Below are positions 49,323-56,257 of a stretch of 64,000 nucleotides of DNA, piece after piece. A program made the translations under genes and the position numbers. Each line of letters begins with the position of its first letter. Positions within the stretch are counted from its first letter, which is position 1. The notes beneath the pieces are model-generated. The model made no database searches. It saw only the letters and a list, made by a program, of their open reading frames with translations, and was not told the origin of the DNA. Source of the DNA: Hyphomicrobiales bacterium (GTDB taxonomy: Bacteria > Pseudomonadota > Alphaproteobacteria > Rhizobiales > Rhizobiaceae); the NCBI GenBank assembly GCA_900465685.1, contig UEGR01000012.1, positions 1 to 64,000 on the forward strand, in the 5' to 3' direction.

Positions 49323-49629
49323 TGGTGTCACGTATCTCCTCCTTCAAATCATCGTAAAATCCCGCACAGCGATCCGTTCTTGCGTTCTGCCGATCCAGCG
49401 CGTCACGTTCTCGTTTGAGGAGCGAGCGGATTTCTGTGCCTTCCGTGAGCGCCGCATGAGGCTCATTCGTTCGACAGTCTTCTGGATAAGCCGGAAGCGT
49501 GACGCGAGCCTGTGCTGTCCCTTGCGCCGTCGCCGCCTGTTTCAACTGGCGATCAAGGCTTGAGCAGCCAGATGCGATCAGCATTATCGAGCAGGCAAGC
49601 CCTGCCTTCATCAGCAAGCCGTGTTTCAT
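49315..49629 (-). CDS. Rz1-like outer-membrane spanin lipoprotein
   Basis: A 104-residue lipoprotein with a signal peptide and lipobox LIASGC followed by SS. Its start lies inside the Rz-like gene in another frame (77-base overlap), the classical arrangement of Rz/Rz1. It should form with Rz a complex spanning the periplasm that fuses both membranes at lysis. At 104 residues it is longer than the classical Rz1, and the Pro richness is low. Confidence 0.75.
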   Translation of the reverse strand: MKHGLLMKAGLACSIMLIASGCSSLDRQLKQAATAQGTAQARVTLPAYPEDCRTNEPHAALTEGTEIRSLLKRERDALDRQNARTDRCAGFYDDLKEEIRDTNG

Positions 49630-49915
49630 AGGCCGCTATCTCCTGTTCTGATTGTTCCGCCCTGGCTGTTTCTGCCGCACGTGCGTTGGAAAGCTGTTCC
49701 TGGTACGCCGAGATGACGTACTTGCCCGCCTTGATCTGGCGGTCTCGTTCGGCAATTTGTGCCTCAAGGGCTGTCTTCTGTGCTTCGAGGACGTAGCCCT
49801 GTCGTGCCTCGCGCTTGATCAACGGATCATGAATGAGCAGATTGAAGCCGAGCATCAGCACGATACCGACCGCAAATCCTGCTCCTATTTTGATGTAGTC
49901 GAGCAAGCTGAGCAT
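49553..49915 (-). CDS. Rz-like inner-membrane spanin
   Basis: A 120-residue type II membrane protein: one N-terminal helix (about residues 6-26) and a periplasmic coiled coil (EARQGYVLEAQKTALEAQIA and onward to about 95). The ATG at 49915 overlaps the endolysin stop (TGATG), so translation is coupled; an upstream GTG at 49936 is less likely. It is paired with the overlapping Rz1-like gene. Confidence 0.75.
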   Translation of the reverse strand: MLSLLDYIKIGAGFAVGIVLMLGFNLLIHDPLIKREARQGYVLEAQKTALEAQIAERDRQIKAGKYVISAYQEQLSNARAAETARAEQSEQEIAAYETRLADEGRACLLDNADRIWLLKP

Positions 49916-50424
49916 CACTTCAGCCCCGCCAGACACAGTTCAAGCTCGCCAATCCGTTGCGCATCGCCGTATTCCCGGCGCTTCTTCAGGCCTTCGGCAA
50001 CTTTGCCCCCTGCCCGGTTGAACAAGGTCATTGCGTTGCAGGCCGCTGGCCAGTTCTTTTCCCGCATCCGTTTTGCTGCTGACGACGAACAGGCGGCACC
50101 GGTGCCGATGTTGTACGACAGATCGAGCATGGAAGCCTGAACACTGATCGGCGCGGCATCGAAAGTGACGATGCACTTCTGTAGCGGCTTGTGGAAATCG
50201 TTCTCCAGCCGGGTTTGCAGCATCTGGAGACACTTGGCGTCCGAATAGTAATCGCCCTTCTTCACCCCCTTGGTTTCGCCGGCGCAGACCGTCCAGACCT
50301 TACCGAGGCTATCCCAATAGGCTTTGTTCTCCACGCCTTCCCATGGGACCGTGAGATAAGTTGCCGTCAATGCGACAAGGCCAAGGCCAGACGCCAAAGC
50401 GCCCTTTGCTCGCTTACTCTTCAT
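49915..50424 (-). CDS. Phage endolysin (lysozyme, GH24 family) with SAR signal anchor
   Basis: A 169-residue muramidase that cuts peptidoglycan at the end of the lytic cycle. The triad fits E-8-D-T: Glu29 in WEGVENKAYWD, Asp38 and Thr45, with six rather than five residues before the Thr. The N-terminal hydrophobic segment (residues 8-25) is rich in Ala, Gly, Ser and Thr and lacks a cleavage site, typical of a signal-arrest-release anchor. It overlaps the holin gene by 11 bases. The Met of MKSKRAKG is chosen. Confidence 0.85.
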   Translation of the reverse strand: MKSKRAKGALASGLGLVALTATYLTVPWEGVENKAYWDSLGKVWTVCAGETKGVKKGDYYSDAKCLQMLQTRLENDFHKPLQKCIVTFDAAPISVQASMLDLSYNIGTGAACSSSAAKRMREKNWPAACNAMTLFNRAGGKVAEGLKKRREYGDAQRIGELELCLAGLK

Positions 50425-50635
50425 TTCTGAATTCCTTCTGTGAAACGATGCGCGCAACAAAGGCCCCTGCCGTGATGATCAGCGACAGAGCAGCAAACGC
50501 GCCGGTTGGGATGGGGAGAGCGTCACCGATCAACGGCAACACGACTTCAAGGCCGGAAAGAATACCGGCGAGCAAAAGCAAACGGATGCTCCACGCGCGC
50601 GCGAGCACCCGCTTCCAGTCGGAAACGAGTTTCAT
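50414..50635 (-). CDS. Phage holin candidate
   Basis: A 73-residue membrane protein with two hydrophobic helices (about residues 14-34 and 42-62), a basic N-terminus (MKLVSDWKRVLARAW) and a charged end (SQKEFRNEE). Size, topology and position directly upstream of an endolysin gene point to a holin. The Met at 50635 is preferred to the open frame up to 50707. Confidence 0.75.
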   Translation of the reverse strand: MKLVSDWKRVLARAWSIRLLLLAGILSGLEVVLPLIGDALPIPTGAFAALSLIITAGAFVARIVSQKEFRNEE

Positions 50636-50803
50636 GGATTGCTTATCTTTCGGTTGGCCGGCAGACCGAGTGGCTGCCCGAGGGTTATTGCCAGCGTTTG
50701 CAGGCACTAAAAATTTTATTCGCAGAGCATTGAAACGCGGTGCAGCTTCACTAAATCGAAGCCGTCATTCCAACACACTTCGTTCGATCAAATGGAGGTT
50801 TCG

Positions 50804-51106
50804 ATGAGCGACCGTTTGTTTGACAGTCCAATTTTTGTGAAGGACGGTAAATTTCTGATCAGGGAGATTGCAGGCCCGGTTGATGCAATCGATTTTCTTT
50901 ATGAATGGCCACAGGATGATCGGGACGTCATCTATGAAGTGGCATGGAGCGCCTGTTGTGACGCTCACAGCGGGCAGAAACCGCTAATCGTGGCGCAAAA
51001 CGCCTTTGAAGGCTTCGCTCGAAAACGCAACATTCTCGAAAAACCAGAGGCTGCTATGCCGTGGATGACCTCACATGGCAATGGCGGTGGCCGCGTTCCA
51101 GTATGA
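50804..51106 (+). CDS. DUF982-domain protein
   Basis: A 100-residue protein. The DUF982 motif runs from ACTERISTIC-position LIREIAGPVDAIDFLYEWP through VAWSACCDAHSGQ to AFEGFARKRNIL. This family is found mainly in Rhizobiales, often in many copies, and its function is unknown. GGAGG lies 5 bases before the ATG at 50804. It stands between the lysis cassette and the conversion genes, on the opposite strand from both phage blocks. Confidence 0.85.
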   Translation: MSDRLFDSPIFVKDGKFLIREIAGPVDAIDFLYEWPQDDRDVIYEVAWSACCDAHSGQKPLIVAQNAFEGFARKRNILEKPEAAMPWMTSHGNGGGRVPV

Positions 51107-51116
51107 GGGCACATCA

Positions 51117-51209
51117 ATGCATTGGTATTTTCTAATTGAAGTCCCCATCCTCGCTGCATTGCTCTGCGTCATATCGGTGCTTTTCTGGGACACCAGACGG
51201 CGGCAATAG
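51117..51209 (+). CDS. Tiny one-helix membrane protein (30 residues)
   Basis: Begins MHWYFLIEVPIL and ends FWDTRRRQ, with one membrane helix and a basic tail. GAGG lies 8 bases before the ATG; it starts 10 bases after the DUF982 gene and is followed at once by a terminator, so the two genes form an operon. Confidence 0.65.
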   Translation: MHWYFLIEVPILAALLCVISVLFWDTRRRQ

Positions 51210-51213
51210 CTAT

Positions 51214-51240
51214 AACCCCGGCTTGTCCGGGGTTTTCTTT
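51214..51240 (+). terminator. Terminator of the DUF982 operon
   Basis: AACCCCGG (51214-51221), loop CTTGT, CCGGGGTT (51227-51234), then TTCTTTTG. Confidence 0.88.
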
Positions 51241-51335
51241 TGTCCTTTCGGCAAAGAAAAACCGCCTCAATTGGCGGCTTGCATTGATAGGTGTGTTTGG
51301 ATTAATTAGCCCGCGTCATGAACGCGGGGGCAGCT

Positions 51336-51431
51336 ATGGTATGGTTTAATGTTCTTTTATCGATTGCGGCATTGGGGATTGCGGCGGTGGGCGGACTGGC
51401 TCTTTTAACATTTGTTATGAATCGCAGATGA
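51336..51431 (+). CDS. Tiny one-helix membrane protein (31 residues)
   Basis: Begins MVWFNVLLSIAALGIAAVGG and ends FVMNRR: one helix and a basic tail as in the ORFs at 43605 and 51117. GGGGG lies 5 bases upstream of the ATG. No terminator seen after it; the acyltransferase gene follows 136 bases later. Confidence 0.55.
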   Translation: MVWFNVLLSIAALGIAAVGGLALLTFVMNRR

Positions 51432-51567
51432 TAGAGAAACCGCGGCAATTTTGGCATTCGGCAACAGGCGCATGCATAAAGTCCAGAAACAAATTGTCAC
51501 AATTGACCTACCTGTAGCCACGTTGTAGCCCGCTAAGAAGAAAACACATTCCAGCAAGAGCGGCGAT

Positions 51568-52650
51568 ATGAATTTTAATTCCGTAGCGCGAACCGACACC
51601 CCGCTCAAATTCAATGAAAATCTACAATATATTCGCGCATTCGCTGCTATGTCCGTAATGCTGTATCATGCAGCTCATTATGTGCATGCACACCTAGGCG
51701 CTGGACTTTATGACGTTTTCCATCATTTCTTAGGCCTGTATGGCGTGGCGATTTTCTTCGCCCTCTCAGGTTATCTTATGGTGGAATTATCAAGCAGGCA
51801 AAATGCACATGCCTTCTTGGCAGCTCGGATAATTCGCATCTATCCAGCCTTGTTAATTGCTACCCTTTTTGCACTAATTTCAGATCCGTTCCGATTAATT
51901 GAAAAATTCAATTGGGTATCCATAACCCTCGTTCCGGCAGGACCTATTTTCTATGTGTTAAATGTTGAATGGACACTTGTTCACGAGATGTTTTTTTACC
52001 TCTTGGTTTTCGGCTTTATAAGTTTAAACCTCCGGAAATTCCTTCCTTTATTTGCCGCATGTTGGATTGCGTTATTATTGGCAAGATATGGCGCCCCCAT
52101 GCCACGAATTGGGCGGGCCAATATAGCGGAAATGTTCTTTATGACGGCGAATGCAGGATTTGCGGCAGGTTTGATCGTTCCCGTCATTTTGAGCCGTATC
52201 CCGCGAACGCCTATGCTCATGATCGCGGGCTTCTGTTTGAGCATTCCTTTAACGTTCTTTGTACCAGCATACTTCGCCCGCATCACTTCGGGAGTCGGTT
52301 CTGCGTTTCTAATTGTAGCTGCGCTACAGACTACAGCGCCGGTTTTTCGGGGTGCTTCTGCCCGCGCACTGAAGAGCTTAGGGGATTGGAGTTACGCAAT
52401 GTATCTGATCCATGTGCCCGTAATACTATTGGTCGTTCGTCATTTACCAAGTTTCAAATGGCCGGAAATTACTTACTTTCTATGCGTAGGCGCTGCCACA
52501 TTGGCCTCTGTAGTGCTCGGAAGAGCCGACATAAAAATACATCAGGTCACTCGGAATATATTGAAAAGGACACCGACGGTCACGCTTAACGCGGGCGTCA
52601 ATCTATTTGTGATAGCTTATATTTTAATTTCTATGATTATCTTTTTTTAA
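51568..52650 (+). CDS. Membrane acyltransferase (acyltransferase 3 family)
   Basis: A 360-residue integral membrane protein with about ten helices. The family motif with the conserved Arg and His is LQYIRAFAAMSVMLYHAAHY near residue 20, with IFFALSGYLMVEL near 65. Members O-acetylate surface sugars such as LPS O-antigen or exopolysaccharide. It lies in a distinctly AT-rich segment between prophage lysis genes and tailspike, next to a glycosyltransferase, which suggests lysogenic conversion. Confidence 0.88.
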   Translation: MNFNSVARTDTPLKFNENLQYIRAFAAMSVMLYHAAHYVHAHLGAGLYDVFHHFLGLYGVAIFFALSGYLMVELSSRQNAHAFLAARIIRIYPALLIATLFALISDPFRLIEKFNWVSITLVPAGPIFYVLNVEWTLVHEMFFYLLVFGFISLNLRKFLPLFAACWIALLLARYGAPMPRIGRANIAEMFFMTANAGFAAGLIVPVILSRIPRTPMLMIAGFCLSIPLTFFVPAYFARITSGVGSAFLIVAALQTTAPVFRGASARALKSLGDWSYAMYLIHVPVILLVVRHLPSFKWPEITYFLCVGAATLASVVLGRADIKIHQVTRNILKRTPTVTLNAGVNLFVIAYILISMIIFF

Positions 52651-52858
52651 GCAATCTCTATACTTCAACCCAACTATGTGCTGATGCAATAGTTGCACAC
52701 CTATCCATGCCGGCAATTTAGCACTAGCAAATTTGGTTTTATGGCAATCTCAACACAACCTAGGATATTTCACCCTTCGTATCATTGACTAACCACTTTT
52801 GGCTGCTATGACTGCCCTAAATTCGTCGTAATTCAAGTACCATGCGGGGCATTCTTGT

Positions 52859-55800
52859 ATGATTAGCCGTATTAAATCTCACCTTTCCATACTCCGTAGG
52901 AACGTTACGAGGCTACGGGTATGGAGGGATGTAAGAGAAATTAAATCATCTCATCTTTTTGACGGACCGTACTATTTAGAGAGAAATCCAGATGTCCGCG
53001 CGGCTAATGCGGACCCCGCTTCTCACTACATTCAATACGGCTGGAGAGAAGGGCGTCGACCAAGTGAGTTGTTTGACGGACATAACTATCTAGGGATGAA
53101 CCCCGATGTTGCGGCGTCTGGGCAAAATCCACTTCTCCATTATATTCGGCATGGGCGCGCCGAACGTCGGCCTGTGAATAGATCCATATCTATTGTTCAG
53201 CCATTACATGAAATTCCATCAAATCCACCTGATCAAACAATTGATCAGGCGATTGATCACGTCACGAATGAAGAGTACGTTAAGTCACTTGAAACATTCT
53301 ACGAACGAAATTTTACGAAGATTTCTTCTTTAAAGGTTTCAATTGTTATTCCTACTTATAATAGATCATCTACAGTTTGCGATGCAATCGATTCCATCTT
53401 AAACCAAACCCACCAAAACTTCGAAGTTCTCGTTTGCAATGACGGAAGCACCGACGACACAGCGGAAAAGATCAAATCGCATTATGGTTTCGACCCAAGA
53501 ATAAAACTAATAAACCTGCAGAAATCTCATGTAAGTATCACGCGTAACGCCGGGCTTGATTCCGCTAGCGGAGACTTCATAGCATTCCTAGACAGCGACA
53601 ATCGTTGGACGAATAATTATCTTCGTTACATGATATGTGTTTGCCTGAGTGAAAAAGTCGATATTGCATATAGCGGCCTTATTGCGGTCGATGCTGACGG
53701 GAATGGTCTATTTACTCGCGGGGAATCTTTTGACCGTGAAAAATGCCGTAAAGGAAACTATATCGACCTCAATGTATATTTCTACCGTCGAACCCCAAAA
53801 ACTGACATAAGATTCGATCCGAAACTTAAGCGGACAGTCGATTGGGATTTCATTCTGCAACAAACTATCGGGCAGAAAGTTATTTATGCTCCGTTTGTTG
53901 GATGCGAATATGTCCATGACATGTCGGACACGAGCCGCATCTCTGTTACCCAGCCAAACATCTATCGCGCTATCGTAAGGGCGCGTCACAGCCAACCGAA
54001 GCCTATTCCTGATAATCAGATCTATAAGGCTATCGCGCTCCAAATAGCTATTAAGATACCAGCCCCAAGAGCCAAGGCAGCGCAATGGGGAGACTTTCAC
54101 TTTGCAACATCTCTATCGAAAAGCTTTGCCGCGCTTGGCCATACACCTCGAATAGACTTTCTGGATGACTGGGCGGATCATCGGTTCGATCAATCCGATC
54201 ATGTGGTTATCGTGCTTCGCGGGTTGTCTCAGTTTGAGCCTCAACCCGCTGCGATCAATGTAATGTGGAATATTAGTCACCCCGATCAGGTTGATTACGA
54301 TGAGTATGACAGTTACGATATTGTTTATACTGCTTCGCAAAGCTTCACGTCACTTCTTAAAGAAATATCGACATCCACTGTAAAAACGCTTTATCAGGCG
54401 ACAGATATTGAGCGTTTTCATCCAGATCTCAAAAGCGCCAATCTCGTTCACGAAATCTTATTTGTGGGGAATTCTCGTCGCATTTATCGTGATATTGTTC
54501 GGTGGTCTATAGAATCCGGAAATTCACCAGATGTCTACGGAACCCTCTGGAATGATTATATCCCGGCTGGTTTGATCAAAGGAACCAACATAAACAATGA
54601 AGACTTAGGCATTTACTACGCTTCAGCCAATTTTGTTTTGAATGATCACTGGGAGTCGATGCGCGAGTATGGCCTTCTCTCAAACAGGCTGTTTGATTGT
54701 GTAGCTTGCAATACAACCGTTATTTCTGATGCGGTTCCTTCTTTGGCTTCGATCTTCGGCGATGCCGTCATTCAGGTGACAAGCCAGGATAAATTGTCGA
54801 ATGCGTTTAAAAAGAGAACAGCCCGTCAGACTAGAATGCTCGCAGAAGCTGGTAAATTTGTTCGCGAGCATCACAATTTTGATGTTCGTGCGAAAACAAT
54901 TATCCGCGATGTTTTAGAACATATCGGCATTCAAACACCTGAAGAGGAGTTGGCTAAGCCATTTATTCAACAACAGACGCCCATTAAGGTGGCGACAATC
55001 GCACCGTGGAATGGAAAGCACTTCCAAAGCTCCCTCTATCTCCGGCTTTTGGCTCCTATCACCTCCGAAACAAACGCCAATAAGATCGAAGTCACCTGTC
55101 TTCGTCCGGATCAATTGGAGGACATTGGCGGCTACGACGCCGTAATTGTTCAACGTGCTTCAGTCGGTTCATCAGAAGCCGCGGAGCGCATTATCGATTT
55201 GGCCAATGAGAACAATACCGCGCTAATTACAGACGTGGACGATGGGTTCATTCTAATTGATGATACGCACCCAGAATTCGACCTGTACCAGTCCAAAAAT
55301 GATGCCCTTAATAAGTTGATATCCAACAGCAGAGAGAATTGGTTCTCAACGCAACATCTAGCGGATGCTTACAGCGAAGTAAGTTCCAACCCCCTGATAG
55401 TTGAAAATTGCCTGGATCCGCGCTTCTGGAAAAATTATCGTCACTCGCATACGCCATTCACTAATCCGGTTATGCGAATGGTCTATATGGGAACGGCCAC
55501 CCATGACGAAGATTTCAACCTCATACTTAACCAGTTAGATGAATTGAATGAAGTTGCTCCAGGCGCGTTCGAGCTGACAGTAATAGGCGCTGTTCGACGG
55601 CTCCCCAACCGTTCATGGCTCTCCAGTCTAGCGGTGCCCACGGGATACGGCGCTTATCCTCGCTTTGTTCGATGGATGATGAAGAACAATCATTTTGATG
55701 TTGGTTTGGCGCCGCTTGTCAGCAACAAATTTAATGATTGCAAATCCGATCTAAAAATACTCGACTATACGGCAATGGGTATAGTTCCTGTCGTTTCCAA

Positions 55801-56008
55801 TGTGATTTCTTATCGAGATACAGCTACAAATTACAATTGTGCTTTCGTCACGGAAGATCATAATTGGGCTGAGATGCTCCGCTCCATCAACAATGATCGT
55901 GACGGAGCAATTGAAGTTCTTTCAAACGCTAAGAACTACCTTTGGAAGGAGAGACACGTGTCAACAGCTGCTTCCATCATTAGAAACCGCATCCAATCGG
56001 TGGCTTAG
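52859..56008 (+). CDS. Three-module glycosyltransferase
   Basis: A 1049-residue multidomain protein. Residues 33-106 hold two copies of a roughly 36-residue motif (FDGPYYLERNPDV and FDGHNYLGMNPDV, each followed by HYI...G). A GT2 domain follows (VSIVIPTYN at 160-168, NDGSTDD at 194-200, DSD at 245-247). The middle part (about 400-690) resembles CgeB-like/GT4 transferases (for example ILFVGNSRRIYRD and REYGLLSNRLFDC). The last part (about 700-1049) is a second GT4-like domain (DVDDGF; LKILDYTAMGIVPV). Cytoplasmic, probably building a surface glycan. AT-rich; the start has only a weak GGGG about 10 bases upstream. Confidence 0.85.
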   Translation: MISRIKSHLSILRRNVTRLRVWRDVREIKSSHLFDGPYYLERNPDVRAANADPASHYIQYGWREGRRPSELFDGHNYLGMNPDVAASGQNPLLHYIRHGRAERRPVNRSISIVQPLHEIPSNPPDQTIDQAIDHVTNEEYVKSLETFYERNFTKISSLKVSIVIPTYNRSSTVCDAIDSILNQTHQNFEVLVCNDGSTDDTAEKIKSHYGFDPRIKLINLQKSHVSITRNAGLDSASGDFIAFLDSDNRWTNNYLRYMICVCLSEKVDIAYSGLIAVDADGNGLFTRGESFDREKCRKGNYIDLNVYFYRRTPKTDIRFDPKLKRTVDWDFILQQTIGQKVIYAPFVGCEYVHDMSDTSRISVTQPNIYRAIVRARHSQPKPIPDNQIYKAIALQIAIKIPAPRAKAAQWGDFHFATSLSKSFAALGHTPRIDFLDDWADHRFDQSDHVVIVLRGLSQFEPQPAAINVMWNISHPDQVDYDEYDSYDIVYTASQSFTSLLKEISTSTVKTLYQATDIERFHPDLKSANLVHEILFVGNSRRIYRDIVRWSIESGNSPDVYGTLWNDYIPAGLIKGTNINNEDLGIYYASANFVLNDHWESMREYGLLSNRLFDCVACNTTVISDAVPSLASIFGDAVIQVTSQDKLSNAFKKRTARQTRMLAEAGKFVREHHNFDVRAKTIIRDVLEHIGIQTPEEELAKPFIQQQTPIKVATIAPWNGKHFQSSLYLRLLAPITSETNANKIEVTCLRPDQLEDIGGYDAVIVQRASVGSSEAAERIIDLANENNTALITDVDDGFILIDDTHPEFDLYQSKNDALNKLISNSRENWFSTQHLADAYSEVSSNPLIVENCLDPRFWKNYRHSHTPFTNPVMRMVYMGTATHDEDFNLILNQLDELNEVAPGAFELTVIGAVRRLPNRSWLSSLAVPTGYGAYPRFVRWMMKNNHFDVGLAPLVSNKFNDCKSDLKILDYTAMGIVPVVSNVISYRDTATNYNCAFVTEDHNWAEMLRSINNDRDGAIEVLSNAKNYLWKERHVSTAASIIRNRIQSVA

Positions 56009-56014
56009 TTAAGT

Positions 56015-56257
56015 ATGTCAGACACATTCACAAAAAAGGAAGTTGCTGAAATGATGGCGGCGTATACCGCCATCACTGCACAACTATCCGAAATGCTTAT
56101 CTAAGTTGGCATTCTCAATAGAAAAGAATGGGTAAACGAATTATATCGTCTACTTAACATTCAGATGCGGGATTATCACGGCCAACCGATGAACGCGAGA
56201 TCAGCGCCTCTCAAACACCTCGTTCATCTTCTGGAAATTGACGGCTTGTCTAGCTGA
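56015..56257 (+). pseudogene. Small ORF with an in-frame TAA stop
   Basis: Starting at ATG 56015 (7 bases after the glycosyltransferase stop) the frame encodes MSDTFTKKEVAEMMAAYTAI, then a TAA at 56102-56104, and then continues open in the same frame for 50 codons (NRKEWVNELYRLLNIQ ... LLEIDGLSS) to the TGA at 56255. Both halves look like protein sequence with normal codon use. Either one gene was cut by a point mutation, or the stop is read through, or only the first 29 codons are used. It is unrecognised. Its end overlaps the tailspike stop. Confidence 0.5.
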
